Shown here: one piece after another, positions 24,588 through 36,190 of the stretch | Layout: the number at the start of each line of letters is the position of its first letter | How positions within the stretch are numbered: position 1 is the stretch's first letter | Source: Zeus faber | Lineage: Eukaryota > Chordata > Actinopteri > Zeiformes > Zeidae | Assembly: GCA_960531495.1 (NCBI GenBank) | Contig: OY482851.1 | Coordinates: 23,243,533 to 23,307,532, forward strand | Length of the DNA stretch: 64,000 nucleotides | Reading direction: 5' to 3' | Made by a program: the position numbers and the translations under genes | Notes under the pieces: model-generated | Databases searched by the model: none | The model's input: only the letters and a program-made list of their open reading frames with translations | Told to the model about the DNA's origin: nothing

Positions 24588-26295
24588 AGACTGAAAGTGA
24601 CGAGCACTTTGCTCTGTAGAATGTACAGGTGAACCTGACTTCGGGACCGTCCTCGGTTTTCTTGTTACACCGATCGTGGCCGACGTTGTTACCCGTTTGC
24701 ATGTAGTCCTCTTTGACTTTTTTCAGGTTTGCCGTTTGAAAACATGGGTGGCGCGGTCAGCCAGCGCACAGCCATAGAATCCCATCAGCAAAAAAAACCA
24801 TCCAAGGGTGGTCTGGGAAGTAGGTAACTATAGCGATTGTGTAAACGCATACGAGGTCCCGACCACTTATGACGGCTGCGTTCGTTGTCTGAGCACGTGT
24901 TTATTCATAGAAATGATATTTGAAAAAATACGAGGACACAACTCAACTCAATCAAAAATTGTTTAAACGTCTGGAGAAGAAAATCCTCAGATCTGTCAAC
25001 TCTTGTCAAAATTTGCTTGAGTTCTGACTGCTAGGAAATGTTTGTTACATCAATTTCATTCATTCATTCTTTTCTTTTTCTTGAGAGTCGTATGCGCTCA
25101 TTCCCACGGCTGCGTTGTAAAACAAATGGGCCAAATTGCCCTTCAGCCAAAAACTTTGTCTTTACCTGTGTCATCCTTAGGAATGGACTCGACATGTAAA
25201 GAGAACCAATGTCCTCTCTTAAAATTTAGAAAGAGCTCTTTGTGCACTGCTTGGATGGAGAATGCAGGCATAGCAGGCTTTTAAGTGCAAAACTGGAAAA
25301 TGGCAAATTACTCAATAGTCGTTAATGTCAGTCTAGAACAAAGCTACAAATGGGAATTTCCCATTAAACAGGTGGCTGTATGCTATATGCTATATGCTGT
25401 ATATGATACGGGAAATCAAATTCTGCACACAAAGTATTCATTTGAAACATGTTAATGTCAAGTGTGAATCCATCTGGATGTCGGGTCCCAACGGGGTCTT
25501 GAGTTTCTGTAAACCAGCGTGTCAAACAGGACACTCCTTTTGAAACTGGTGAACGTTGCGCTTTCGCAGACTTTTAATGGGTCTTTGCCACACTCACGTG
25601 AATTCTCTGACCTGGCAAACTACTGATGCTACAGAGAGACTTGAGTTGTCTTTTGAAATAGAGCAGTACTCAATGTCCGCAATGCAATATGGTGATAATA
25701 TGAAGACTATTAATGGTACTGAATGTTCTGCTCAAATTGCAACGTTCAGTAACACATGAACAATCTTGTTTTACCGGATTTGTCGAACTCTGAGTTTAAA
25801 AGGTGAATCTTTTGCATTTTCTTTTCGCTTTTTTTTCTTTTTTTTTTTTTTTTTTCTTTTATATTGTTTATTTCCTATCTAAAATAAGCATGAGCCTGAT
25901 GGATAGTAACCATACAGCATCATTCATGAAGCAGTTGCCAAATGATGAAACCCAAGGGCCCTGAGAACTCTCCAACTAACCAACACCTCAGAAGATTTCC
26001 TTCCCTCCTCGTTGAGCTGGTAATGGCTTTATGATTCTATTTTGTCAGGTTTCTCAAATGATAGACGTCAAAAAGTCCTTCCTTCAAGGTGTATTATCCT
26101 GCTCTTCCTCGGGGGGGCGTTTGAAGCGAGCAGCAGTAGGGACTGATTTAATGTTCCGTGTCGAATAGCCGCTGTGGGTCTCTCTGGATCTACAACTACT
26201 CGTGGGGGTGGTGCTAGACAGCAAAGAGCTGTGATTGGTCCGCTATTTCCCGCTGTGTGTTTCCGCTTGATTTCCCCCAACAGTGAAAAAACAAA
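24588..26295. other. klhl22 3' UTR and intergenic
   Basis: No coding sequence is recognised. It contains the klhl22 3' UTR of unknown length and a T-rich tract (25823-25860). Convergent with tbx16 on the other strand. Confidence 0.5.
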
Positions 26296-26538
26296 ATGGA
26301 ACCCATCGAGGAGCGGCTGGCTGAGGCGGTCCGGGAATATGTCGATTGATACGACACGTCATCTTCCCATTAACTAACTAACTGCAAAGACCAACAAATG
26401 ACGCTAAATTTGTGGTGTGAAATAGCCGCGAGCATTGGATGTGACACCCCGGAATGTATCCGTTTTTATTGCGTCCGAGCGAAAATGGACTTGACACTGC
26501 CATCTAGCGTTTCGGCGCTCTATGTGCAAAATCACTGA
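26296..26538 (+). pseudogene. broken MADF-domain reading frame
   Basis: One unshifted frame reads MEPIEERLAEAVREYVD, stop, YDTSSSH, stop, LTNCKDQQMTLNLWCEIA, then ASIGCDTPECIR and on to a TGA at 26536. The order L-x-EAVREY...YD, then W-x-EIA-x-S-x-G...ECIR, is that of a MADF (Myb/SANT-like, BESS-associated) DNA-binding domain. Two in-frame stops (TGA 26347-26349, TAA 26371-26373) interrupt it, and the expected second W-x-x-LR segment is degraded to RFYCVRAKM. MADF proteins in fish are often linked to Harbinger-type transposons or their domesticated relatives. I saw no transposase or terminal repeats here. An intron covering 26347-26373 is unlikely, as it would be too short. Confidence 0.65.
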
Positions 26539-28065
26539 CGCGGAACCATAAATACAAGCACCGGCGTAGACACCCACGGCGTACCTATTAGACGCAGAAC
26601 TATAAATCAGCCTGAAGGTGGTGTTTTAGCCATGAGAGCAGCTGTGGTCAGGCTTCCAGTGCTCCCAACCTGGGAGTCATTGGGCACCCACTGGCTTGAC
26701 GGAGCAACCATTAGAATCCAGTTCTTTTGTCACTCTTCACCCCACCTGTTTAAATGGAATAGGATCCAGGCGGTTCAGCAGCGCTTGGAGACCTGCAAGA
26801 AGCATCAGGTACTGCGGTGCCTTTCTTCAAATCCGTTGTGTCATACAGCTCTATATTATCAGCTGAGGTCAGAGCGACAGAGAGGCATGTTTCGGCCATT
26901 GAAGTGGGAGAACAAACACCCTGGGGGTTATCATCCCGTGTCTAGACAGAAACACCCGTCGAATCCTGTGCTTTGTCACTCTGGCTTCATTCTCGCTAGC
27001 TCTGAATGAAGATGTGTGAGCAGCACCAGGCGCTGAGTTTGCCTCGAGTGAAGCCCATTTCCATGAACTCAGCCACAACCAGAGAACCGAAACTTTCTCA
27101 AGGAGCTGAGTCTTGAGAGCTTCCTCCAGATCCTTCTGGTGGGCCTCTGATCTGCCGGAGACGGCCGACCCTCATCGCACACAGGCGCCTCTGGAGACCG
27201 AGCTCAACCAACCCCCTGTGTTGGACTGTGGTGCCTGGAGGTGAACAAGTTGGGTCATCACAAGCGTATTGGATGTTGGGTGTTGCCTGGAACACGGCCC
27301 AGAGAGGTGACAGGAGGTGGCGAAAGGAAGCGGGATGTCTTTGCTTGAACCTCCAGCTTGAGGTGACCGAACTAGCACTGTAGTGCCTCATGTGGCCTGG
27401 CCTCTTCCTCCATCCGGACCCCGGGGGCTCGCTGCTGCCCCGGGCGAGCACGGAGGATGTCGGTCACGTCCGCAGCAGTTGGCTCCCTGGCCTCCACTCC
27501 TTCAGCACCCATAACACCTTCAGTTGCTCCATCCGTAGCTCCATTGTCGATCGTCAGTGATTGGAAACCTGACATCCGTAGGTGGACACGCAAATGTTTG
27601 CCCCTTTTCCGGACGTTTGCGCGAAAATAGACAGGATTATCCGCGTATCATTCGATCATTTCATGTCCCATTTAGAATCCAAAATCAGAAGTTATATTGG
27701 AGAAGATTCCCTTTATTCATAACACGGCACACACACCACAAAACCTGCACTTTTGCGGGGACAGCGACCAACACAAACACACACACACACACATGCTTCA
27801 AATGGTCGCCAGTGAAAGGTACTCTCTGCTTTTAACTCATCCTGGCTTGTCCTTCCTCCGGGGGGCAGCCAGGAGCGGTGGGCAGCGTACAGCGACCTGC
27901 CCCGGGGACCAATTACAAGTGTCCGTCGCTGGTCAGATGACGATGTTCTGCATGTTTTTGATGGGGGTCCTTACTGATGTTTCATGGAGGAAACCCCAGG
28001 TGAACCCCAATGTGAGTAGACTTTTTCTTTTTTTTTTTTTTTTTTTTTTTTTTCTCCCCCCCCGC
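26539..28065. other. intergenic, unassigned sequence
   Basis: A moderately GC-rich stretch without recognised genes. An ATG-started frame of 125 codons at 26632-27009 (+) matches no family I know and has no good codon or domain signal. Short CA runs lie near 27777-27793. A 29-base T-rich run (28021-28053) leads into the LINE relic. Confidence 0.4.
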
Positions 28066-28260
28066 ATGCTGGACCATGTTTTGAGTGTTGGGCGCGCATG
28101 GAGAGGAGAACCCCCATGCTCCTCACCGGGCTCCGAGCCCCACTCCAGCACACCACCAAGCCGGCCTCCGAACCAGAGTAGCGTCACCAATCCTTGTCGC
28201 CAAAGGACCAGGGAGCTGGCGGTGCGGGCACAGATACTCCGTGCCGCTCTCTACTGTTTT
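28066..28260 (+). mobile_element. LINE ORF1 relic, second copy
   Basis: The plus strand here is a diverged copy of the minus-strand element at 12880-13131. It shares ATGTTTTGAGTGT, then CCACTCCAGCAC and CTCCGAACC in the same order and spacing. The first CFEC pair of the zinc knuckle is still readable. It is truncated and frame-broken, with no reverse transcriptase nearby. Confidence 0.55.
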
Positions 28261-28606
28261 GTTTTTTTTCGAATCACACTGGCAACATGACACGCCCCTG
28301 TTACGGTGTGTTCGCGACGTCGAATGTGACACACCAGGAAAAAAAAAGAAAGTCGTGCTTGTCGACTGGCAATGGGAAAGGAGTCAATCGCCTAATTTTA
28401 GCAGGTTTACCCGCGTTTGGAAAATCCTGCATGTACAAACACATTTTGGTGACAGATTGTGGGGTTGTATCCAGTATGTAGGTAACCTGGCCAGGTTTAC
28501 TTAGAAGTCCAAGTGAAATTAAGACACATTTTATGTAAAAAGAAAAAAAAAAAAAGATTGTAGTCTGTGTGTGACTACACACACACACACATTTCACTAT
28601 ACGAGT

Positions 28607-28670
28607 GAGACCATATACAGAGCATAGCTGAGACCATATACAGAGCATAGCTGAGACCATATACAGAGCG
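28607..28670. repeat. 23-bp tandem repeat, about 2.8 copies
   Basis: The unit GAGACCATATACAGAGCATA + GCT is repeated at 28607, 28630 and 28653. Diverged single copies recur at 28777 and 28977, next to the larger duplications described separately. Confidence 0.9.
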
Positions 28671-28680
28671 GGCACACACA

Positions 28681-28778
28681 CATATATATCTATATATAAA
28701 ATAATAAATGTAAAATTGTTCTTTTTGTAATGCCGATTTAGAACAAAATGACTACTTACTAACACAGCTGCGACCATA

Positions 28779-28830
<52 letters not shown>

Positions 28831-29025
28831 AAAATTCTGTTGTGTGAGTACATACACATACACACACATATCTATATATATATATATATATATATATATA
28901 GATATATAAATAAAATAAATGTAAAGTTGTTCTTTTTGTAATGCAGATTTAGAACAAAATGACTACTTACACAGCTGAGACCATATACAGAGCATATATA
29001 TACAATATGTGTGTGTGTGTATGTA

Positions 29026-29078
<53 letters not shown>

Positions 29079-29132
29079 TTTTATATATATAGATATATAT
29101 ATACAAAAAGAACAACTTTACATTTATTTTAT
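28681..29132. repeat. direct and inverted duplication block with GT/AT repeats
   Basis: A unit of about 90 bp (28690-28780) containing TTGTTCTTTTTGTAATGC and GATTTAGAACAAAATGACTA is repeated directly at 28904-28996. Part of it (28910-28940) recurs as an exact 31-bp inverted copy at 29102-29132. GT microsatellites lie at 28783-28828 and 29009-29077, and an AT tract at 28874-28900. Confidence 0.9.
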
Positions 29133-29133
29133 A

Positions 29134-31767
29134 TTTCTGAAATGACAGTGACACCTATATTGCTGTTTTCCAATAGGATTTTTGATGTATATTTATTTCT
29201 CAAATATGATCAAATTGTTATATTATTTGTTATTATGTCTCTGAAGAGTGAAAAGTACAGAAAAGGGTGGATAAATTTAAAAGATTACAAATAATGGAAA
29301 CTGAATAAATTTATGTTTATTAATGTTTAATAAAATCAAGGTTTCACCCCTCCAATTCTAGACGACTTGGCCTAAATGGAATCAAATCTAATTGGGGGGT
29401 TTGTACTCCGTAATCGTTAAGTTGTTTATCATTTTCTAACCCGGATATTTCAACATCGTGCCTTGTCCTCTTGGCTACACTCAACTATTTTGTTTTTTGT
29501 TTTATTTTAATTGACAAATGGTGAATGTCAGTTTTGTGCCTCTGTTGTCATATTTTATTTCTAGTTATTAATCAACCAAAGTCTAAATGTAGTTATGTTA
29601 AAAATGTAAGGTATATGCACTATTGGGTTTTTAACGTCTTCCTGAACGAATTTGCCATAGCTGTAAGTTCCTGGTGAAAATTATTTCGGCCTTTTCTGAG
29701 AGAAAAAATAAATGTCAAAACCAGTATGATTTTGATTATTACTATCCACTGCTTTGTCGCTTTGAAGAAACTGTTCAGCGTTGCAATCCAAAGAAATATG
29801 CTAAATTTTCTACAAATAATCCTTGATTTTATTTTAACTATTTTATGAAGCCTTTACCACTATGCAGACTTTATTGTTGTATCAAGGAAAGATGAAGTAA
29901 ATTCTGAACAGAATAAAAAAATAATCATGAAGTGTAAGTCAAATAAGAGATAAGATTAAGTCTTGTTTTCCTCAGCAATTCACTGTCATCCTTTGGATTT
30001 AAATAAAATTGCATTCTTCATGTTAATCATAAATTGCATTCTTTTGGCATGTGTGTGCGTGGGGTTTTACTTTTGAATGTTTCTGACGGTTTCAGGTTGT
30101 TTTTTTGCTGTCGTCGGTATAGTCTCACTATAACCCAATCCCATTTGAAAAGTCTTCCGGGTCGCTCGCTCTGTTTGAGCGCAAATGAAAGTGAGTTTAT
30201 CCGGCCGGAGCTGCGGCTGCCTTTCATCCTGCCTCGGTCTCTCCCAGTTCCTCTCCATTTGGCCCTTCAGTTCACTGACTTTATGAAGTCTCACTGCTGC
30301 TTTCCCCTCTTGGGCTGTTTCACTTACATCTGTCACCCCTCCACCGCCCCCCACACTTCACACTGCCGCGTCAGACCCCACGGTGCTGTCTGCACAGTTC
30401 TGCTGACACCTGAGCTGAACTGGACATCCAGGCTGGAAAAAAAAATGTGTGGGGGGGGGGTGCGCGGTTCTGTCGATGCATTTATGGAGAGCGAGCTGTC
30501 CGTTCTGCAGCCATTGCCGCCGAGGGAATAACTGAGACATAATGCCACGCACCACTTAGCCTGCTCGCGGGCTTGGTGCACGTCAATCCGTTGCTCTTAG
30601 CTGATCCATTATTAGAGCAATTAAAAGACCTAAAAGGCTCTGTTGTGTTGGGCTGAGCGGTTTACGAGGGGTGCAGTTTTGGAGATGAGCGTCAAGGGAG
30701 GCGCACACTTATTTTTCGCCGTTTCACCTGCAGTGTATGTGCTGGAACAAGCCAGTTTGTGAGTGCACAACTTAAATTAAATGACGATGAACGAGCAAGA
30801 TGCAAAAGTCCTGGGCCCTGGGCCCTATACTTGCCACACATCCTTGAACTACCAGTGGTCCCGACAAAGCTCGAAAAACCCTTCCAAAGGCAGTCGCTGA
30901 AGCCAGAACAACAGTCTCCAGCTTTAATCTCACCAAGTCCTGTCATTGCCAATACAGCTACTCATTTCTCATTTTCTGCCGTGGCCATTGGAGCACAGAT
31001 TATTAATTGGTAATAACCAAGTGAATGATCACCCTACCGTGTTGGTGGATTTTGAGCGCCCCACATCAGCCGGGGGGGGGGGGATCTGGTGCCCAAGAGG
31101 AAGGGCCTGAAATGGGTGCTTAGTGGTTCAAGGAGCCTCCGAGCTAATGAAATGGGCTGAATAAAAGCCCCACATCACACTTTACATCCCTAACCCCACC
31201 GGCCTTTACAGCGGTCATTAACGGCTCATATCCACCCCGGGCGCGGGGGGGCGGGGTGGTGAGCACGGCCCGGTGCTTTTCAGCTGCAGAGTGGGAGCCG
31301 ACGTCCCCGCCTTCTTTCATGCGGTTTAATGGTCATTGAGATGGAAAACGTAGGCCGTGCACGCACTTTATGGTTCTGGTGGGTAAACCTCAGCAGGTGA
31401 GGCCTTTCACTCTGCCCAGTGAGCTTCAGTCACCATTATACAGGGTCTGTAATGCATGCTGAGCCTCTGAATACTAGAGTGTGCTCCTCATTAGATCAAC
31501 AAAGAGGAAATACAAACAAACACAGCGGCAGTCATTGCTGTGTATTGTTTTCAGGACCGGCCTAAGATATTTAAATAAGCACCGTATAATAAGCTTGCAT
31601 CTTTAGAGGCTCATACCTGGAACCCCCCCACCCCACCCCACCCCACCATATATCGGCTGTCTCACTTCTGTAACCTGCTGTAGCTTAGGGCCACTTGCAG
31701 TCATTTTCTGATTTTGTGTAAACATATTTGAGAAGGGAATATCAAAACTCACGGAAACTTTTAAGCT
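29134..31767. other. intergenic region downstream of tbx16
   Basis: 29.1-30.0 kb is AT-rich with nothing recognised. From about 30.05 to 31.6 kb the sequence is more complex and contains words such as ATTATTAATTGGTAAT (30998-31013) and GAGCTAATGAAATGGGCTGA (31140-31159) that look like conserved non-coding DNA. Short G runs lie at 30451-30460 and 31072-31083. No exon is seen. Confidence 0.4.
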
Positions 31768-31773
31768 TTTATT
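31768..31773 (-). terminator. tbx16: candidate poly(A) signal for tbx16
   Basis: AATAAA on the minus strand about 445 bp after the tbx16 stop codon. Confidence 0.45.
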
Positions 31774-32217
31774 TTCACATCACAATTCCAAGACAAAAAC
31801 TTAATTGCACACTGTTTTTATATTTTACTTTCTTTTCTACAAAAATAATATTTAAACTTAAGCCGAAGCCTAAATTCAAATACAAATAAATAGACTCATT
31901 CAACAATTACACAACAATTCACCATGGCACAATTTAGTTTGCAGTCAGCGCTGATAAGACTGAATCCTGCAGGACAGAGGTCTGTGCAGGCAACCCGGGT
32001 CTAAGTAGGAGTCACTGGTCTCTCTTCACCTTCGGCTTTTCCAGTTCTTGTTTTGTTATTTGTACACACGGGCACCCTGGCGCTCGGCACTTTTCTAGGC
32101 ATGCATCGTCACAGCTGTGAAGCTTTGGTGTCGGACATTCTGATAAAACGGCACGGCAGCGTCTGGGAAGTTCCCTCCGGCTCAGTCGCGTCTCTCCCTG
32201 GCAAAGACCGTGGCCGC

Positions 32218-33230
32218 TCACCAGCAGGAGTATGAGAAGAGCGGGTACTGGCTCCACTCAGCCACGTTGCTGTGGTGATAGCCGTGGTGCACGGCCTGCG
32301 CGGTGTAGTCGGCGGTCAGGTGGTGAGGCGGGGGGTACTGCGCGGGGCCGGGGCCGCTCCACTGGCCCAGGGGCTGCTCGGTGCCGTAGGGGTTGTAGAT
32401 GTGGTGGCCGATGACCCCCGCTGGCTTGCCGGCCTGGGCCACGGTCATGTTGAGCACCCCGGGGTAGTCCTGGGGGGCCGTTGCCAGGGGCGGCTGGGGG
32501 GCGCAGGGAGACACACCCATGTCGTGGCCGCGGGACTTTGAGGCGTCGTGGTCCGGCACGGTGGCCACGTCGGGGACCCTCGACTCGAAGCTGCTGCGTC
32601 CCGATCCGCCGTTGCTGCTGCAGATGCTGGACGATGGGGACGGAGACTTCCCGTATTCGTGGAACCTGGAGAAAAGCGCAACGGCAACAGGAGGGGTTTG
32701 TTATTGCCGTTTTTCAGAGGGCAGCGGTCACAACACAAGTCCCCCCGTGTCAGACAGGATGCGTATCGTTCCAGCTCTACTGACCTGTACGGTTGATATG
32801 AAGCCGGAGCAGGAACCAGCTGCTCGGCGTTGTATAGGTCTCTGGCCTCAGCCCCGACTGGAGAATCCGTCCTGGCGCCGTGCTCCCTCTCCGAAGTCCA
32901 GGGGGAGTAGCGCTCCTCCTTGACCACTTCGGCTTCTTTCCTCTTGGGGAGCTCCATTTCCTCACCCTCGTAGCCATCGTACGACGACCGGCAGAAGTCT
33001 ATGGGGAAAAGGCAAGGGGTCATTAGTGCGACCGAAACATGATGGAGATCGGAGATCATGGAGGGAATGAGGGTGGAGTAAGTACCTGGAGGGCTTTCCT
33101 CCTCGGAATCTCTGCTCACAGCTGCCGCCTGCTTGGGTCTCTTCTCTGGACAGACCGGGAGTTTGTTTGAACGCCTGCAGAGAAAGATTGAGTGTCAACA
33201 CAAGTGGGTCTACATGACGGATGTAATAAC

Positions 33231-33264
<34 letters not shown>

Positions 33265-34320
33265 TAGGATAAAAGATGTGAGATAAAATAACATGAAAGG
33301 TATAATAGTTACCTTTTGGTACTGGTCCCCTCATCCCGGAAACCTTTTGCGAATGGATTGTGGTCGATCTTCAGCTTTGTCACCTGGGAAAAGGGTGCGG
33401 CAGAATAACAATCACAATTCCATTACTCCCCAGTAGAAAACTACAGACATTGTTTGAAAGAAAAGGGAATTGTGATTTTCTCCCACCGGTTAAAAAAAAA
33501 AAAAAAAGAAAAACGAGCCTGACCTTGGCGTTCTGGTAGGCGGTGACTGCGGTGAAGGAGGTCTCTGGGAAGGTGAAGGTCTGGAAGACGCTCCAGCGAA
33601 CGCTGAACAGGTCGTCCGCCTGGATGATGTGGAAGCGTGGATGGTAGTGATGCATGGAATGCAGAATGATCTGGAGAGAGAAAATAATGGGTTTTATTCA
33701 TCGTATTTGTTGCCTTGGTACTTTGTATGACACTTCTGTTCCATTATTAATGTACATTCAGGATATATAAATCCTGTATGTATAAACACAAACATCAGAT
33801 AAACATATGGTGAATTATGCGGTTTCTAAAGTTTTTATTTTTAGTCACCCACTAAACTTTCAAACTATATTGCTGAGCAAAAAGTGCCCCCCTCGACATA
33901 CATGTCCGTGTTGGTCCAGGGTGTTGTTGGTGAGCTTGAGCTTGAGGAAGGAGACGGACTGCTTCATCCAGTGGCACCCCGGGGCTGGAGAGTCTGGGTG
34001 GAGGTAGGTCCTGCAGGGTGGCTGGGGCTCCGCTTTTCCCGCCACCTCCCATTTCTCTTTATTCCACTGGAAGGAGACAAAAAGATAGCCGGCGTGCCAT
34101 TAGCCCTCGTCTGTCGCGCAAGGGTGATTTACAGGAGTACCGTCTTCCCTTCCCACCGTGCTAAGAGAGTGGCGTGATGCTTCGGCCGGCGACCACCCGC
34201 TGGGGCGCCGCCCGAGTACAGTGGGGCCCCAGCAGGGGATAGAAAAACAGGAAGAGATAACAGCCTTTGATGTGCGATGTCAGGGGAGGGAAGGAGGGAG
34301 GGGTGGAGGGGTGGGTGGGT

Positions 34321-34354
<34 letters not shown>

Positions 34355-35100
34355 TGTGGGTGGGGGTGTAAACAGGGGTAGGGGATGCATCGTGTCTGGG
34401 GATATCTGGCACCAAGGCCATGGTCATTTGATAGAAGTGAGAACACAAACCAAGTCTGCGGTTTGGACTCGACACAGTGCCACGGGCCGGATTGATTTTG
34501 ATAAATAGAAGGATAAATGGTTCTAATTCTCACCTTATACCTGAAGCCATCCTCAGGGACCATGTCCACCAACAATATGTACTTGGCGCAGGGAATCAGG
34601 CCCGAGAGGTTGATCTTGCAGTGTGGAAACATTCGCCTGAAAAATACAGACCCCCAAAAAAATAAATAAATAAATAAAAGCCCCAATATCAACCTAAATG
34701 ACCATCATTCACAAGTTACTTGGAAAAGTCTCAAGAGCGTTTGTGCGTTTTGCCTGCGCTGGAGAAACATCTCATCTTCCACCTCCGTTCGACTGACCTG
34801 CCCGGCTTGGTGATGATCATCTCCGTTCCTATTTCGTGAAATGACTTCCAGAGGTCGGGATCCTCCAGCGTCATCCTGATGCTGCCCTGCAGGTAGGCAT
34901 CGGGGCCGCCCGCCATGGAGGACGGAGGGGCAGCGCTGAAGTTGGGCTTCAAGTCTAGCAGCACAGGACACGAGTAGGAGACAAATTTGATCGAACGATC
35001 GATTGTAAAAAAGAAGCGGGTAGACTTCCACAAAAGATCAAGACATTAAAAGTTCTGCAGAAGGTCCCACTGGGGATTACGTACCTCTGATGGACTGCAT
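32218..35100 (-). CDS. tbx16: T-box transcription factor Tbx16 (spadetail/VegT group)
   Basis: Nine coding exons on the minus strand, in transcript order: 35100-35085, 34954-34798, 34636-34534, 34066-33902, 33670-33524, 33383-33313, 33174-33086, 32998-32785 and 32665-32218. They encode 469 residues. Phases agree at every junction. The protein starts MQSIRDLKPNF. The T-box (about residues 38-218) runs from [19 protein letters not shown] through [35 protein letters not shown] and [19 protein letters not shown] to [17 protein letters not shown] basic/acidic linker and a Pro/His/Tyr-rich tail ending SYSCW follow. In zebrafish Tbx16 is a nuclear activator needed for paraxial mesoderm formation and acts with Tbxta and Tbx6l. 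Choosing tbx16 over tbx6l rests on the MQ-x-IRDLK start. The AAT microsatellite at 33225-33264 (intron 6) and the GT repeat at 34323-34353 (intron 3) are noncoding. Confidence 0.93.
33225..33264. repeat. (AAT)n microsatellite in tbx16 intron 6
   Basis: About 40 bp of AAT repeats between coding exons 6 and 7. Confidence 0.95.
34323..34353. repeat. (GT)n microsatellite in tbx16 intron 3
   Basis: A GT repeat of about 31 bp, preceded by GGGTGG repeats. Confidence 0.95.
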
Positions 35101-35370
35101 TCTTCAGATTCGGAAAGATCTTACTAATGAAAAAAGGAGGCTGGAAAATGTTAGAACCAAGAGAGGGGACTTCATGCACGGACAGCCTCCCACCGAGCCC
35201 AACTCTCAGAGATATCCGAAGGTCTGCTCTCCCTATCCAGTCATCTGCTCTTCTGTGGGGGAGTAAAATCCAGCAGCTCGTGGAGGGAGTGGGGAAAGCG
35301 GCCAGTCGCTCTTGTGGCACCGGCTGTTGTTGGGGATATCTGCAGACCTGCGATCTGGGGATGTCCCTGA

Positions 35371-35483
35371 CTTTTAAGGGGAGCCCGGGAGTGGGTGGGG
35401 TCAAGAGGGCCATTCCCAGGCTTTGAAGTGTCACAAAGATGAGCCAATGTCCCGCTGTGATTGGAGGCTGCGGGAAATCAAAG
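35371..35483 (-). promoter_or_regulatory. tbx16: tbx16 proximal promoter with TCF/LEF-like sites
   Basis: On the minus strand a TTAAAAG TATA-like word lies at 35371-35378, about 275 bp upstream of the ATG. CCAAT-type words are seen at about 35444-35448 (plus strand) and 35460-35464 (minus strand). A perfect TCF/LEF core ATCAAAG occurs at 35477-35483 and a weaker CACAAAG near 35430-35436. tbx16 is a known Wnt-responsive mesoderm gene in zebrafish. The sites are motif matches only. Confidence 0.4.
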
Positions 35484-36032
35484 AGACTTAACAGAGCCTT
35501 GATACCCTCCCCACAGGAAGGGGGACGGAGGAAATGCATCTTTATTAACTGCTAAAAGAGTTTTAAACAAATATGGACATCGCTTTCGGCGGCACCAAAA
35601 ACCCAGTGGAAATATCATTCACAGACACCACCACACACAAAAACACCCATTTAGTGTGCTCATGCAATGTGGCAAAATATCCATTACAATAAATTTACCA
35701 AAAACAGATAAAAAAATATATACAGTTAGGTTACATTCACAAGTCAGATTATTAAATGTAATACACATGCTGCAAAGATTTATAATAAGACAAAAATTCC
35801 ACAAAAATAAGTATTTTATAGATCCCCCCCCCCCATCCAAAATTATTATTCTTACATCTACCATTGTACAAATGTGGTTGGTCGTAATCTAAAATTGCAT
35901 AAAATGAACAGTTCAAAATGTAATATAGAGCCCCCCCCCCCCCCCCTTTTTTATTTTTTTTTTTATTTTTTTAATATACACACTTCATGTCTTTGCTTTG
36001 GCCTGTTCTTCAGTCATAGAAATTGAGGTGTG

Positions 36033-36066
<34 letters not shown>

Positions 36067-36178
36067 GGGGGGGGGGGTGCGTGTGTGTGTGAAAACCAAT
36101 TATGGTGTAATGATAACCCGCGTTCCAGGTGGGCTTCACCTGGGGGCACGTCCAGGCAGCGGGATGGCAGGGCGGCTG

Positions 36179-36190
36179 CCAGCAGGGGGC
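36179..36190 (+). promoter_or_regulatory. CTCF-like motif
   Basis: CCAGCAGGGGGC is an exact match to the CTCF core (CCASYAGRKGGC). It sits about 1.1 kb upstream of the tbx16 ATG. Confidence 0.45.

Noticed and set aside
26632-27009. A 125-codon ATG-started frame on the plus strand.
   Set aside because: No recognisable domain, signal peptide or splice context; length is within chance for this GC content.
32012-32257. An 81-codon cysteine-rich, signal-peptide-like frame overlapping the tbx16 stop codon (minus strand).
   Set aside because: It starts with GTG and contains no ATG at all. The first part is an out-of-frame reading of tbx16 coding sequence.
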